A stretch of 64,000 bases of DNA from Haemophilus parainfluenzae (GTDB lineage Bacteria; Pseudomonadota; Gammaproteobacteria; Enterobacterales; Pasteurellaceae), in the NCBI RefSeq assembly GCF_003252795.1, contig NZ_QEPQ01000003.1:186001-250000 (forward strand), read 5' to 3'. The position numbers and the translations under genes were made by a program. This document shows, piece by piece, positions 36,253 through 46,641 of this stretch (positions are counted from its first letter, which is position 1; every line of letters starts with the position of its first letter). The notes under the pieces were generated by a model. That model made no database searches and was not told the DNA's origin. It saw nothing but the letters and a program-made list of their open reading frames with translations.

Positions 36253-36573
36253 TTAGCAGGTTAATTCAGGATTAATTTTAATCTCAAAGCCTTTTACTTC
36301 GGGATAAGTCGGTTGAATTGCAGTGAGTAATTCGCTTTGTCGAAATAAAATCCCTTGGCGAACGACCGCACTTTTGACTTCGATAAAGAGTTTCCCATCT
36401 GTGATGGAACCTAAACGAAAAAGTCCTTTAAATTCTCGAGGGAAAAGGCGACTGATGTTTTGGTTCAGTTCATTCAACATTAACCCTTTCTGCATGATTT
36501 TGGCAAATTGTGATCCTTCTAGCACATCAATAATATTCATGGCTTTTTGATAACGCCCATGCTTGTTTTCCAC
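36253..36573 (-). CDS. DciA-like protein (DUF721)
   Basis: A 106-residue protein of the DUF721/DciA family, the ancestral loader of the replicative helicase DnaB in bacteria without DnaC. The conserved segment is the region from NRLFP-like NISRLFPREF to LFIEVKSAVVRQGILFRQSELL, a KH-like fold. The likely start is GTG 36573; an ATG twelve codons in is possible. It is convergent with dam (2-bp gap) and divergent from secM. The assignment rests on sequence pattern only, with moderate certainty. Confidence 0.7.
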   Translation of the reverse strand: MENKHGRYQKAMNIIDVLEGSQFAKIMQKGLMLNELNQNISRLFPREFKGLFRLGSITDGKLFIEVKSAVVRQGILFRQSELLTAIQPTYPEVKGFEIKINPELTC

Positions 36574-36645
36574 AAAAATACCCCAATAATGACTTTACGT
36601 TGAATTTCCGATACAATACACACAAATTTTGTCAGAGACAATAAG

Positions 36646-36963
36646 ATGATGAAATCAAACAAAGGTAAAACAAATTTCTGGTCGCAGTTGCTGTTAAGCA
36701 TGATTGCGATTTTTGCTTTACCTGTCGCTCAGGGATTAGAAGCACCGCCTTCATCAAATGTGAGTGGCGAAAATTACCAAACATCATCTGAACAACATAT
36801 GTTGATTGCGGTGCGTGAAATTCGTCAAGCATTGCAGGTTCAACCTCAGCCAACAAATCACAAAACCCATTCCAATCAAAAACACGAAAAAATTCAACCG
36901 CACTTTACCGCGGCAGAGTTTCCTGTTTTTGCCCCTATTCGTGCCGGCCCTGCCATCATTTAA
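36646..36963 (+). CDS. secM: SecM-like secretion monitor with IRAGP arrest end
   Basis: A 105-residue exported leader protein directly upstream of secA. A signal peptide lies at about residues 12-30 (LLLSMIAIFALPVAQG). The C-terminus FPVFAPIRAGPAII contains IRAGP at residues 98-102, the core of the E. coli SecM ribosome-arrest motif. The upstream F-xxxx-WI residues of E. coli SecM are not kept at the same spacing; instead F92, P93 and P97 precede the core. Arrest would expose the secA ribosome site when secretion is slow. A second ATG follows the first directly, so the protein may start one residue later. Confidence 0.88.
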   Translation: MMKSNKGKTNFWSQLLLSMIAIFALPVAQGLEAPPSSNVSGENYQTSSEQHMLIAVREIRQALQVQPQPTNHKTHSNQKHEKIQPHFTAAEFPVFAPIRAGPAII

Positions 36964-37035
36964 TTTTCTTTTATCTTTGAACGAACCGATTTTTTAATCG
37001 GATGATCCTTTTTATTTTTTATTTGAAAGAGAAAT
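36963..37035 (+). promoter_or_regulatory. secM-secA intergenic RNA structure (SecM-controlled)
   Basis: CCGATT (36986-36991) and AATCGG (36996-37001) form a hairpin with a TTTT loop. Around it, 36963-36972 can pair with 37026-37035, covering the purine-rich secA ribosome site (GAAAGAGAA). A ribosome stalled at the RAGP codons (36940-36951) would reach the left arm, as in the E. coli switch. Pairing is by eye. Confidence 0.5.
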
Positions 37036-37036
37036 T

Positions 37037-39733
37037 ATGAGTTTTTTAACAAAAATTTTTGGCAGCCGTAACGAACGTATTTTACGCAGATTAAGAAAAC
37101 AAGTTGCGAAAATCAACAAAATGGAGCCGGCTTTTGAAGCATTAAGTGATGATGAATTAAGAGCAAAAACAGAAGAATTCCGTAGCCGTTTAGCTAACGG
37201 TGAAACCTTGCAACAACTTTTACCTGAAGCGTTTGCAACCGTGCGTGAAGCGGGTAAACGTGTACTCGGTATGCGCCATTTCGATGTGCAATTAATCGGT
37301 GGTATGGTGCTAACAAACCGTTGTATCGCAGAGATGCGTACGGGTGAAGGTAAAACCTTAACTGCAACCTTGCCTTGTTATTTGATGGCATTGGAAGGTA
37401 AAGGTGTACACGTTGTGACAGTAAATGATTACTTAGCACGTCGTGACGCAGAAACTAACCGCCCATTATTTGAATTCTTAGGTATGACTGTTGGGGTGAA
37501 TATCCCTGGTTTACCGCCTGAAGCAAAACGTGAAGCTTATGCGGCAGATATTACATATGCCACAAACAGCGAGCTAGGTTTTGATTACCTTCGTGATAAC
37601 TTAGCGCATTCCAAAGAAGAGCGTTTCCAACGTCATTTAGGCTATGCCTTAGTGGATGAAGTGGACTCTATCTTAATCGATGAAGCACGTACGCCGTTGA
37701 TTATTTCAGGTCAAGCGGAAGACAGCTCTGAGCTTTATATTGCGGTAAATAAATTAATTCCGAATTTAATTAAGCAAGAAAAAGAAGATACGGAAGAATA
37801 TACCGGTGAAGGCGACTACACCTTAGATCTTAAAACCAAACAAGCGTATTTGACTGAACGTGGTCAAGAAAAAGTTGAAAATTGGTTAATTGAACAAGGT
37901 TTAATGCCAGAAGGTGATTCTCTTTATTCACCAGCGCGCATTGTATTGCTACACCATGTTATGGCAGCGTTACGTGCGAATACTTTATTTGAGCGCGATG
38001 TAGACTATATCGTGAAAGATGGTGAGATCGTGATCGTCGATGAACATACTGGTCGTACTATGGCGGGTCGTCGTTGGTCTGATGGTTTACACCAAGCAAT
38101 CGAAGCAAAAGAAGGCGTAGAAATTAAGAGTGAAAACCAAACTGTTGCGTCGATTTCTTACCAAAACTACTTCCGTCTTTATGACAAATTAGCGGGTATG
38201 ACGGGTACGGCTGATACCGAAGCCTTTGAATTCCAACAAATTTATGGTTTGGAAACTGTTGTTATCCCAACCAATCGTCCAATGATTCGTGATGATCGTA
38301 CGGACGTTATGTTTGAGAATGAAGAATACAAATTCAATGCAATTATTGAAGATATCAAAGACTGTGTCGCTCGCAATCAACCGGTTCTTGTCGGTACCGT
38401 ATCAGTTGAGAAATCTGAAATGCTTTCTCAAGCGTTAGATAAAGCGGGCATCAAACACAACGTATTGAATGCAAAATTCCATGCACAAGAAGCGGAAATT
38501 GTTGCGGAAGCAGGGGCGCCAGGTGCAGTAACCATTGCAACTAACATGGCGGGTCGTGGTACCGATATTATCCTCGGTGGTAACTGGAAAGCAAAAGCTG
38601 CAAAATTAGAGAACCCAACTCCAGAGCAAATTGAGGCACTTAAAGCTGAGTGGGAGAAAAATCACGAGATCGTGATGCAAGCCGGTGGCTTACACATTAT
38701 CGGGACAGAACGTCACGAATCACGCCGTATTGATAACCAGTTACGTGGTCGTTCAGGTCGTCAAGGTGACCCAGGTTCTTCACGTTTCTACCTTTCTTTG
38801 GAAGACGGCTTAATGCGCATTTATCTGAATGAAGGTAAATTAAATATGATGCGTAAAGCCTTCACCCAACCAGGTGAAGCGATGGAGTCTAAACTTCTCG
38901 CTAAAGTGATTGCATCGGCGCAAGCGAAAGTAGAAGCCTTCCACTTTGATGGTCGTAAAAACTTGCTTGAATATGATGATGTGGCTAATGACCAACGTCA
39001 TGCAATTTACGAACAACGTAATTACTTGCTCGATAATGATGATATTTCAGAGACGATCAAAGCTATCCGTAGCGATGTATTTAATGATGTGATTGACCAA
39101 TATATTCCACCACAATCGTTGGAAGAACAATGGGATATTAAAGGCTTAGAAGAGCGTTTAGCTCAGGAGTTTGGTCTTGAGTTACCAATTGAACATTGGT
39201 TGGAAGAAAATAACAATCTTCATGAAGAAAACTTGCGTGAGCGCATTATTCAAGAAGCCGAAGATGAATACAAAGCGAAAGAAGCGCTTGCGGGTGAAGA
39301 AACCATGCGTCATTTCGAAAAAGGTGTGATGTTACAAACTCTTGATGAGCTTTGGAAAGAGCACTTGGCGGCAATGGACTATTTACGTCAAGGTATCCAT
39401 TTACGTGGTTATGCGCAAAAAGATCCAAAACAAGAGTACAAAAAAGAATCTTTCCGTATGTTTACTGAAATGTTGGATTCTTTAAAACATCATGTGATTA
39501 CGACACTTACTCGAGTGAAAGTCCGTACACAGGAAGAGATTGAAGAAGCGGAACGTGCACGTCAAGAAATGGCTGAACGTGAAGCATTAACTCATCAACC
39601 TGTAGATGAAAATACAGAGCAAGCTCAAAGCGAGGACTATTCTGATCGCCATATTGGACGTAATGAACCTTGTCCTTGTGGGTCCGGTAAAAAATACAAG
39701 CATTGCCACGGCAGTAAAGCCCGATATGCTTAG
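37037..39733 (+). CDS. secA: Preprotein translocase ATPase
   Basis: An 898-residue motor ATPase that drives secretory proteins through SecYEG. Walker A MRTGEGKT is at about residues 100-107, the DEAD-type [14 protein letters not shown] around 207-220, and [13 protein letters not shown] marks the second nucleotide-binding domain. The C-terminal zinc finger [13 protein letters not shown] binds SecB. Length is close to E. coli SecA (901). Expression is probably raised when the upstream SecM-like peptide stalls. Confidence 0.97.
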   Translation: MSFLTKIFGSRNERILRRLRKQVAKINKMEPAFEALSDDELRAKTEEFRSRLANGETLQQLLPEAFATVREAGKRVLGMRHFDVQLIGGMVLTNRCIAEMRTGEGKTLTATLPCYLMALEGKGVHVVTVNDYLARRDAETNRPLFEFLGMTVGVNIPGLPPEAKREAYAADITYATNSELGFDYLRDNLAHSKEERFQRHLGYALVDEVDSILIDEARTPLIISGQAEDSSELYIAVNKLIPNLIKQEKEDTEEYTGEGDYTLDLKTKQAYLTERGQEKVENWLIEQGLMPEGDSLYSPARIVLLHHVMAALRANTLFERDVDYIVKDGEIVIVDEHTGRTMAGRRWSDGLHQAIEAKEGVEIKSENQTVASISYQNYFRLYDKLAGMTGTADTEAFEFQQIYGLETVVIPTNRPMIRDDRTDVMFENEEYKFNAIIEDIKDCVARNQPVLVGTVSVEKSEMLSQALDKAGIKHNVLNAKFHAQEAEIVAEAGAPGAVTIATNMAGRGTDIILGGNWKAKAAKLENPTPEQIEALKAEWEKNHEIVMQAGGLHIIGTERHESRRIDNQLRGRSGRQGDPGSSRFYLSLEDGLMRIYLNEGKLNMMRKAFTQPGEAMESKLLAKVIASAQAKVEAFHFDGRKNLLEYDDVANDQRHAIYEQRNYLLDNDDISETIKAIRSDVFNDVIDQYIPPQSLEEQWDIKGLEERLAQEFGLELPIEHWLEENNNLHEENLRERIIQEAEDEYKAKEALAGEETMRHFEKGVMLQTLDELWKEHLAAMDYLRQGIHLRGYAQKDPKQEYKKESFRMFTEMLDSLKHHVITTLTRVKVRTQEEIEEAERARQEMAEREALTHQPVDENTEQAQSEDYSDRHIGRNEPCPCGSGKKYKHCHGSKARYA

Positions 39734-39740
39734 TTAAGGT

Positions 39741-39797
39741 AAAGAGCGGTTAAATTTTTGCGTGTTTAAAACACCGCTAAAAATGACCGCTCTTTCT
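39741..39797 (+). terminator. Terminator after secA (uptake-signal-like arms)
   Basis: AAAGAGCGGT (39741-39750) and ACCGCTCTTT (39786-39795) form a 10-bp stem with a 35-nt loop. The arms differ from the uptake signal by one base (GAGCGG for GTGCGG). Confidence 0.55.
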
Positions 39798-39819
39798 ACT
39801 TTTGAGATAAGGAAAAACG

Positions 39820-40224
39820 ATGAGTAAGCCTATCATTCAAGTTGCGGCAGGGATTATTCGTAATGAATTTGGGCAGCTATATTTGACCCAGCGTTTAGAA
39901 GGGCAAGATTTTGCGCAAGCATTAGAATTTCCAGGTGGTAAAGTTGATGCGGGTGAAACACCTGAAGAAGCGTTAAAAAGAGAATTGGAAGAAGAGATTG
40001 GCATTCACATTTTAAATGCTGAGCTGTACGAACGTTTTCAATTTGAATATCCAACCAAAATTTTAGATTTTAGTTTTTATCTGGTCACTGAATGGATTGG
40101 CGAGCCGTTTGGTCGAGAAGGTCAGGAAGGTTTTTGGCTTGAACAAAGTGAGCTTGATGCAGGGCAATTCCCTCCAGCCAATTTAAAGCTGATTCAGCGT
40201 TTAGTGGCTGAAAGTGTCAAATAA
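39820..40224 (+). CDS. mutT: 8-oxo-dGTP diphosphatase
   Basis: A 134-residue Nudix hydrolase that removes 8-oxo-dGTP from the nucleotide pool. The Nudix box starts at Gly40 and is complete: E46, R54-E55, E58-E59 and G61. The N-terminus IIQVAAGIIRNEFGQLYLTQR matches MutT. It lies 86 bp after secA, beyond the hairpin, and 22 bp before the next gene. Confidence 0.93.
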   Translation: MSKPIIQVAAGIIRNEFGQLYLTQRLEGQDFAQALEFPGGKVDAGETPEEALKRELEEEIGIHILNAELYERFQFEYPTKILDFSFYLVTEWIGEPFGREGQEGFWLEQSELDAGQFPPANLKLIQRLVAESVK

Positions 40225-40246
40225 CATTTAATCAAATTTATTTATT

Positions 40247-41911
40247 ATGATTCCAAGTATTTTTCTGAGTTTATTTTTTATTGCGACGGTGATTTTTATC
40301 GTCAATTCGCACTATCGTTGGACATATTTTTTTGCGATTGCATTATTCGTCTTATTGTTTAGTTCAATGTTTGCGATAACTGGTCAATGGCAACGCGGAT
40401 TGAATTTTGCGTCCGTACTTTTTGTGGTGTTGATGCTATTCCATCGAATGAAAATTCATTACTACAAACAACCTTTACTCATTTCAGATTTTTGGCTTGT
40501 GACAGACTGGCGAAATTGGGAAACCCTCTTACATTATAAAGGGGCGATTTTCGGCGTGTTGGGGCTATTAGGTCTGTTGGGTTATGCTATCTTTGGTTGG
40601 TCAGATGCTGAAACTGCATCTACTGGATTTCGCGTATTTGCAGCAATATTCGCTGTAACGAGCTTTGGTTTAATGTGGCATTATTCTAAAGATCCGGATG
40701 CGACAAAAGTCTGGCTAGATTCATTGCCGGATGATGGTCGAGATGTTTTCTTAAACCTGCCAATGTCTTGTCGTGGTGTATTCTTTAAAGTGCCAGAATT
40801 TGAAGGTAATAGCCAAAAATTTAAAGAAAAACTGACCGCACTTTTAAGTGAAAAGGCAGAGAGTAAAACTGAAAGTGCAGAAAAGCCAGATATTGTGGTG
40901 TGTTTACAAGAATCAACCTTGAATCCCCATCAATTTGATTTTGATGCAGAAACTATCCCGCCATTTTCAATGTTTAATAAGCAAGAAGATACTGCGTTTG
41001 TAAGCCCATTGCGTGTGCATACGGTGGGTGGCGCAACGTGGAAATCTGAATTTGCTTTCCTTGCAGGCGTGCCATCAACCGATTTTGGTGCTTTAGCAAG
41101 TGGGGTGTTTTATTCGGTTGTGCCACACTTACAGACAGGTTTTATTAAAAATCTTCGTGAGCAAGGCTATTTTTGTGTGGCGTTATCGCCTTTTACGAAA
41201 GGTAACTACAACGCAAAACCAGCTTATGACCACTTTGGTTTTGATTTGATGTTGCAACCACAAGATTTAGGCTATCCAGCATCAATCAGCAAAAATCTCT
41301 GGCACATTACCAGTGAAGAGATGATGTATTACACTAAGCTGATTCTGCAGAAACAGCATCCATCATTGGAAAATGTGAAACAGCCTATGTTTGTCTATGT
41401 GCTCACGATGAAAGAGCACGGCCCTTACAACACAAATATGCCAAACCATTTTAATTTGGCGAGTAAGCGTTTAGGGGGAAAAGCGATTTCCTGCCTAAAT
41501 GATTATATTGATCGCATTGCTAGCCTCAATGAGGCAATTGAAGGTTTAAATGATTATTTAAAATCACGTGAAACGCCTTATGTATTCGGTTATTTTGGTG
41601 ATCATCAAGTCGCTTTTGATAATCAGCTTCCACCGAAAAAAGGTAACTTTGCGAATCCAGATTATGTGACTCAATTTGTCGTTAGAACTAATCGTAAGAC
41701 TGACTTTGTTCAACAGCAAGATTTCTTAGATTTAGCCTTTGTTGGTGGTGTATTACTTGATGTGGCAGGTTTATCACCGAAAGATGATTTTATGCGAGCG
41801 AATATCGCGATGCGTCAGCTAAGCCAAGGTAAGCTCGAAGATGCGGAGGATGTGGATTTAGTGAATAGCTATCGAAATTATCTGTATCAAGATTTAAAAA
41901 TTGCGCAATAA
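40247..41911 (+). CDS. Sulfatase-superfamily membrane enzyme (phosphoethanolamine/phosphoglycerol transferase type)
   Basis: A 554-residue inner-membrane protein with about five N-terminal membrane helices (residues 1-150) and a periplasmic alkaline-phosphatase/sulfatase domain. Metal-ligand and nucleophile features resemble LtaS and LPS phosphoethanolamine transferases: CLQESTLNP near residue 222, the likely nucleophile Thr264 in GGATWKSEF, and late YFGDHQ supplying Asp and His. It probably moves a phospho-alcohol head group onto LPS, a glycan or lipid. I cannot choose a named Haemophilus Lpt protein with confidence. An uptake signal lies in the loop region near 40837. Confidence 0.75.
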   Translation: MIPSIFLSLFFIATVIFIVNSHYRWTYFFAIALFVLLFSSMFAITGQWQRGLNFASVLFVVLMLFHRMKIHYYKQPLLISDFWLVTDWRNWETLLHYKGAIFGVLGLLGLLGYAIFGWSDAETASTGFRVFAAIFAVTSFGLMWHYSKDPDATKVWLDSLPDDGRDVFLNLPMSCRGVFFKVPEFEGNSQKFKEKLTALLSEKAESKTESAEKPDIVVCLQESTLNPHQFDFDAETIPPFSMFNKQEDTAFVSPLRVHTVGGATWKSEFAFLAGVPSTDFGALASGVFYSVVPHLQTGFIKNLREQGYFCVALSPFTKGNYNAKPAYDHFGFDLMLQPQDLGYPASISKNLWHITSEEMMYYTKLILQKQHPSLENVKQPMFVYVLTMKEHGPYNTNMPNHFNLASKRLGGKAISCLNDYIDRIASLNEAIEGLNDYLKSRETPYVFGYFGDHQVAFDNQLPPKKGNFANPDYVTQFVVRTNRKTDFVQQQDFLDLAFVGGVLLDVAGLSPKDDFMRANIAMRQLSQGKLEDAEDVDLVNSYRNYLYQDLKIAQ

Positions 41912-41912
41912 T

Positions 41913-41942
41913 AAAAAATCTCGGTTAACGCCGAGATTTTTT
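41913..41942. terminator. Bidirectional terminator between the sulfatase-family gene and holA
   Basis: A perfect 12-bp stem AAAAAATCTCGG / CCGAGATTTTTT with loop TTAACG. It overlaps the holA stop codon on the other strand and serves both converging genes. Confidence 0.88.
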
Positions 41943-42978
41943 ATAAACAAATTTTAACCGATAAGTCTGCCAATTTTACCCACACGTCTTGACCATATTC
42001 TTGCTTTGTTGTGCGCTCAATATCTGCCAATTCTTGCAATATTTCAAAGAGCTTTTGATAGGTGAGTCGTTGTATCGCTGCGGTATAAAGATGACGACGA
42101 TTCTGCCAAATTTTGAGACGGTCAAAATCCGCTTTGAGTGTCTGTGTTGGCAAACTCGTTTGAAGAGATGGATTACGCAGCTGTGGTTTGGTTAATTCTA
42201 ACAAGGTGAGTAGTTCACGCTGCAAAGTACGCAATAAAATGACAGGTTGCACATCTTCAGCTTGTAAACCTCGCAAAATTCGCTTTGAGCGATTAGCCTT
42301 GCCTGCTAACAATGCATCAATCCATTGGAAAGGGGTAAAGACAGAAGATTGCTCTACGACTGATTTAACGCGGTTATAAGTGAGTTTGTGATCAGGATAA
42401 AGCAAATCTAAAAGCTGTAACGCTTGTTTCAATGCCAGTAGATTATTTTCATAGCTGTAACAAAGTAGTTGAATGGCTTCCTCATCAGCTGATAATCCCA
42501 TGTTTTTTGTACGATGCTTCACCCAACGAGAAAGCTGTTCTGAGTTCGGTGTTTGGCAGTTCACGATAACAGATTGCGGATCAAGTTGATTTGCTTGAAT
42601 AAACCACTCTTGTTTTTCGGCTGCTTTAGACAATTTAGGCAAGGTGAGAACAAACAAGCTATCTTCATATAATCCACTGATAAATTGCAGAAGGTTTTTC
42701 TGCAAAAGTGCGGTCAAATTTTCGGGTAAATTGAGAATGAAAATTTGCTTATTAAAGAAGAGCCCCATAGATTGGCTAGCCTCAATTAATGTAGGCCAGT
42801 CAGTATTAGTATCTGTGGTGATTTGATTTTTTTCATCAAAACCTTGAAGAAGGGCGGCTTGATGAATGAGATCTTCACTTTCACTGAGCAACAGGGGATC
42901 TGTCCCAACCAAAAAATAGACTTTCGCTAAATGGCTGTTCAGGTTAGAGGCCAGTTGCTCAGGAAAAATGCGGTTCAT
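41941..42978 (-). CDS. holA: DNA polymerase III delta subunit
   Basis: A 345-residue clamp-loader subunit that opens the beta sliding clamp. It is recognised by overall pattern: NRIFPEQLASNL at the start, VYFLVGTDPLLLSESEDLI and WIDALLAGKANRSKRILRGL in the second half. Length matches E. coli HolA (343). Its ATG overlaps the lptE stop by 1 bp, in the conserved order leuS-lptE-holA. It ends in a bidirectional terminator. Confidence 0.93.
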   Translation of the reverse strand: MNRIFPEQLASNLNSHLAKVYFLVGTDPLLLSESEDLIHQAALLQGFDEKNQITTDTNTDWPTLIEASQSMGLFFNKQIFILNLPENLTALLQKNLLQFISGLYEDSLFVLTLPKLSKAAEKQEWFIQANQLDPQSVIVNCQTPNSEQLSRWVKHRTKNMGLSADEEAIQLLCYSYENNLLALKQALQLLDLLYPDHKLTYNRVKSVVEQSSVFTPFQWIDALLAGKANRSKRILRGLQAEDVQPVILLRTLQRELLTLLELTKPQLRNPSLQTSLPTQTLKADFDRLKIWQNRRHLYTAAIQRLTYQKLFEILQELADIERTTKQEYGQDVWVKLADLSVKICL

Positions 42979-43481
42979 TATTTTCCTTGAACTTGATGTT
43001 GCAAGGCGGCCATTTTATTAATTAATTGGCGAGCCGCTTGTTCGCGCATATCATTCCAAATCACATCGCGCTCAGCTGATTTTGCTAATGCAGCACGTGA
43101 GTTATCAAAGAAAGTGCGGTTGATTTTTGCAGAGATTGGATAGGTTTCTCCATTAGCCAAGCGTACACTTGCTTCAACATCAAGGGTCAGTACTTTTTCT
43201 GCTTCACGACCTTGTTTAAAGACTGATGCGACTTTGTCGCTTGAAGTCTGTTTATTTAAACGCAACACTGGCACCCCTTGTTTGGCAGGCACAAGGTTTA
43301 CGTTGTTGCTAAGCAGTTGCTTACGCATAGCCATAGACATTTCACTGTATGGGTCGCTACTTTCAAGAGCCATTGTTTTTAATTCTGCAGGAACAGCCGC
43401 ACCATTATCGAAGTGCCAACCACAAGCCGTTAAAAAGGCAGTTGCCCCAACAAAGCAGATCGTTTTGATTGATTTCATCAT
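42978..43481 (-). CDS. lptE: LPS-assembly lipoprotein
   Basis: A 167-residue outer-membrane lipoprotein that plugs and assembles the LptD pore for LPS insertion. The lipobox LTAC puts the lipidated cysteine at residue 20, followed by GWHFDNG, like GFHLRG in E. coli LptE. Two adjacent ATGs are possible starts. It lies between leuS (87 bp upstream) and holA (1-bp overlap). It matches region 1 and kdkA/opsX in serving the LPS surface. Confidence 0.92.
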   Translation of the reverse strand: MMKSIKTICFVGATAFLTACGWHFDNGAAVPAELKTMALESSDPYSEMSMAMRKQLLSNNVNLVPAKQGVPVLRLNKQTSSDKVASVFKQGREAEKVLTLDVEASVRLANGETYPISAKINRTFFDNSRAALAKSAERDVIWNDMREQAARQLINKMAALQHQVQGK

Positions 43482-43568
43482 AAAAATTACCTGTAAAATT
43501 CACCGCACTTTATTTTGTTTAAGAGCCGTTTATGCAACGCTTAGAATAAAATGCGGTTATTTTATGGA

Positions 43569-46157
43569 TTATTGCGGTTTAACCACCACATTTAACAATT
43601 TACCTGGTACATAAATCACTTTCACGATTTGTGTATTATCAGTAAATTTCTTCACATTTTCATCTGCAAATGCAACCGTTTTTACGGTTTCTTCATCCGC
43701 ATCAGCTGCAACAGTCACTTTACCACGTACTTTACCGTTGACTTGTACCACGATAAGTTTTTCATCTTCTACCATCGCCGCTTCATCAGTTTTCACCCAT
43801 TCTGCATGGTCGATGTTGCTTTCGTTGCCTAAAGCTTTCCATAATTCAAAGCAGATATGTGGTGTGATTGGGTAAAGCATACGTACGACTGCGCTTAATG
43901 CTTCAGCCATAACAGCGCGATCTTGTTCACTTTCTAATGGCGCACGGGTTAATTTATTCATTAACTCCATTACTGCCGCGATAGCGGTATTGAAGGTCTG
44001 ACGGCGACCAATGTCATCACTCACTTTTGCGATCGTTTTATGCACATCACGGCGAAGCGCTTTTTGGTCTGCAGAAAGTGCGGCCACATCTAAAGCATTT
44101 TTTGCAGGATTTTGACTGTATTCATACACCAAATTCCATACACGACCTAAGAAACGTTTTGCTCCTTCTACGCCCGATTCTTGCCATTCAAGTGTCATTT
44201 CTGCAGGAGATGCGAACATCATGAAGAGACGCACAGTATCTGCACCGTATTTTTCCACCATCTCTTGTGGGTCAATACCGTTGTTTTTGGATTTCGACAT
44301 TTTGGTCATACCGGTATGCACCAATTCACGGCCTTCCGGATCGGTTGCTTTGATAATACGACCTTTTTCATCACGCTCAAGAGTGACTTGCGTTGGACTT
44401 ACCCAAATACGCTCGTTAGTCGGGCTGGTGTAGTAGAACGCATCAGCTAATACCATGCCTTGGCATAATAATTTTTGTGCTGGCTCATCGCTCGTTACGA
44501 AACCTGCATCACGCAATAATTTGTGGAAGAAACGGAAGTAGAGCAAGTGCATGGTCGCGTGCTCGATACCGCCGATATATTGATCCACTGGTAACCAGTA
44601 ATTAGCTTCCTCTTTATCCAACATGCCTTCTGCATAGCTTGGTGAAGTGTAACGCGCGTAGTACCAAGAGGATTCCATAAAAGTATCAAAAGTATCGGTT
44701 TCTTTTAACGCAGGTTCACCGTTAAAGGTCGTTTTCGCCCAATTTGGATCCGCTTTAATTGGGCTTTTCACGCCATCCATGACCACATCTTCCGGCAGAA
44801 TAATCGGTAAATCTTCGATTGGTGCCGGTACGGTTTCACCGTTTGGTAAGGTGAGCATTGGAATTGGAGCCCCCCAATAACGTTGACGAGAAACGCCCCA
44901 GTCACGTAAACGATAATTCACTTGGCGTTTACCCACGCCTAATTTTTCTAATTTGTCCGCAATACCGTTGAATGCCGCATCAAAATCTAAACCATCAAAC
45001 TCAGCAGAGTTCACTAATTTACCGTGTTCAACAAAAGCTTGTTTGGTTAAATCAATTTCTTCATCTGCAAGCGGTGCGATTACCTGTTTAATTGGCAAAT
45101 TGTATTTTTGAGCAAATTCAAAGTCGCGTTGGTCGTGTGCTGGAACCGCCATTACCGCGCCAGTACCGTAGTGCATTAACACGAAGTTAGCGACCCAAAT
45201 TGGTAATTTTTCACCGGTTAATGGATGAATGGCGAATAAGCCGGTTGCCATCCCTTTTTTCTCCATAGTGGCAAGGTCTGCTTCGGCCACTTTGGCATTT
45301 TTCGCTTCACGGATGAATTCAGCCAATTGAGGATTTTTTTCTGCCGCTAATTCTGCTAATGGGTGAGCAGCTGCGATACCTAAATAGCTCACACCATAGA
45401 AAGTATCTGGACGGGTGGTATAAACTGAAACTTTTTCTGCGGTATCCGCCACATCAAACGTAATTTCCACCCCTTCAGAACGGCCAATCCAGTTACGTTG
45501 CATGGTTTTTACCATATCTGGCCATTGTGGCAGTTGGTCTAATCCACCTAGTAATTGTTCAGCGTAATCAGTGATTTTAATAAACCATTGTGGGATTTCT
45601 TTTTGCTCGACCGGAGTGTCACAACGCCAGCAGCAACCTTCGTGTACCTGTTCGTTCGCCAATACGGTTTCATCGTTCGGACACCAGTTCACAGTTGAGG
45701 TTTTTTTGTAAACTAAGCCTTTTTTATAAAGCTCGGTGAAGAACCATTGTTCCCATTTGTAGTATTCTGGACGGCAAGTCGCAATTTCTCGCTCCCAGTC
45801 ATAACCAAAGCCCAACATTTTGAGCTGTTTTTTCATGTATTCAATGTTTTCGTAAGTCCATTTTGCGGGCGCGGTTTTATTTTTAATCGCAGCACCTTCC
45901 GCCGGCAAGCCGAATGCATCCCAACCGATCGGTTGTAATACGTTTTTGCCGTTCATACGCTGGTAACGTGAAACTACATCACCGATGGTGTAGTTACGCA
46001 CATGGCCCATGTGTAAACGACCTGATGGGTAAGGGAACATTGAAAGACAGTAATATTTTTCTTTAGACGTATCTTTGATCGCTTTGAAGACTTTATTTTC
46101 AGCCCAATATTGTTGAACGGCAGGTTCAATCAAATCAGGACGGTAATGTTGTTGCAT
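43569..46157 (-). CDS. leuS: Leucyl-tRNA synthetase
   Basis: An 862-residue class I synthetase that charges tRNA-Leu. The HIGH motif is HMGH at residues 49-52 in [13 protein letters not shown], and KMSKS lies at about 619-623. The CP1 editing domain is between them ([12 protein letters not shown] near residue 250). Length equals E. coli LeuS within two residues. It heads the leuS-lptE-holA operon. Confidence 0.97.
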   Translation of the reverse strand: MQQHYRPDLIEPAVQQYWAENKVFKAIKDTSKEKYYCLSMFPYPSGRLHMGHVRNYTIGDVVSRYQRMNGKNVLQPIGWDAFGLPAEGAAIKNKTAPAKWTYENIEYMKKQLKMLGFGYDWEREIATCRPEYYKWEQWFFTELYKKGLVYKKTSTVNWCPNDETVLANEQVHEGCCWRCDTPVEQKEIPQWFIKITDYAEQLLGGLDQLPQWPDMVKTMQRNWIGRSEGVEITFDVADTAEKVSVYTTRPDTFYGVSYLGIAAAHPLAELAAEKNPQLAEFIREAKNAKVAEADLATMEKKGMATGLFAIHPLTGEKLPIWVANFVLMHYGTGAVMAVPAHDQRDFEFAQKYNLPIKQVIAPLADEEIDLTKQAFVEHGKLVNSAEFDGLDFDAAFNGIADKLEKLGVGKRQVNYRLRDWGVSRQRYWGAPIPMLTLPNGETVPAPIEDLPIILPEDVVMDGVKSPIKADPNWAKTTFNGEPALKETDTFDTFMESSWYYARYTSPSYAEGMLDKEEANYWLPVDQYIGGIEHATMHLLYFRFFHKLLRDAGFVTSDEPAQKLLCQGMVLADAFYYTSPTNERIWVSPTQVTLERDEKGRIIKATDPEGRELVHTGMTKMSKSKNNGIDPQEMVEKYGADTVRLFMMFASPAEMTLEWQESGVEGAKRFLGRVWNLVYEYSQNPAKNALDVAALSADQKALRRDVHKTIAKVSDDIGRRQTFNTAIAAVMELMNKLTRAPLESEQDRAVMAEALSAVVRMLYPITPHICFELWKALGNESNIDHAEWVKTDEAAMVEDEKLIVVQVNGKVRGKVTVAADADEETVKTVAFADENVKKFTDNTQIVKVIYVPGKLLNVVVKPQ

Positions 46158-46275
46158 AGAAAATCACCTTAAATTTTGACCGCACTTCGCGGCATATTTT
46201 GCTTTATAAAATGTGGTATAGGATAGCGTAAAACGGGGAAAATTGGTAGAAAGTGCGGTGATTTTTTTACTGATT

Positions 46276-46563
46276 TTATAAGAGATTTTGAATTTCAGAT
46301 GGAATTAATTTAGGCGAAGGAATCCAAACTTGTTTATGTCGGTTTAATTCACCTTTTTCAAGAACTATTGAACTCTTAGGTACTTTGAATGCTTTACTCA
46401 AAAATTTCAGCAAGTGAGTATTTGCTTGACCATCAACAGGTGGAGCAGTAATCGTAATCTTTAGCTCATCATCATGTAATCCCATGATTTGATCTTTACT
46501 GGCTTTGGGTTGCAAAATGATTTTAAGACGTAGTCCTTCAGGTGTTTGTTCGATTGCTGGCAT
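46276..46563 (-). CDS. yggU: YggU family protein (DUF167)
   Basis: A 95-residue protein of the DUF167/YggU family, a small alpha/beta fold of unknown function. The conserved pattern is VRLQPKAS-like [14 protein letters not shown] and [20 protein letters not shown]. It lies downstream of yggT on the same strand, the usual neighbour. The lysine- and leucine-rich C-terminal ends at SEIQNLL. Confidence 0.9.
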   Translation of the reverse strand: MPAIEQTPEGLRLKIILQPKASKDQIMGLHDDELKITITAPPVDGQANTHLLKFLSKAFKVPKSSIVLEKGELNRHKQVWIPSPKLIPSEIQNLL

Positions 46564-46593
46564 AACTAAATTTACTCACCATATTTACAATAA

Positions 46594-46612
46594 GGGCTGG
46601 AAAATCCAGCCC
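46594..46612. repeat. Hairpin between yggT and yggU
   Basis: A perfect GGGCTGG / CCAGCCC stem with loop AAAAT. On the minus strand it lacks a following T run, so it may be an RNA-processing or stability element; on the plus strand it precedes A's. Confidence 0.6.
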
Positions 46613-46641
46613 GAAAAAATAATGTTATTTTTAACCGCACT

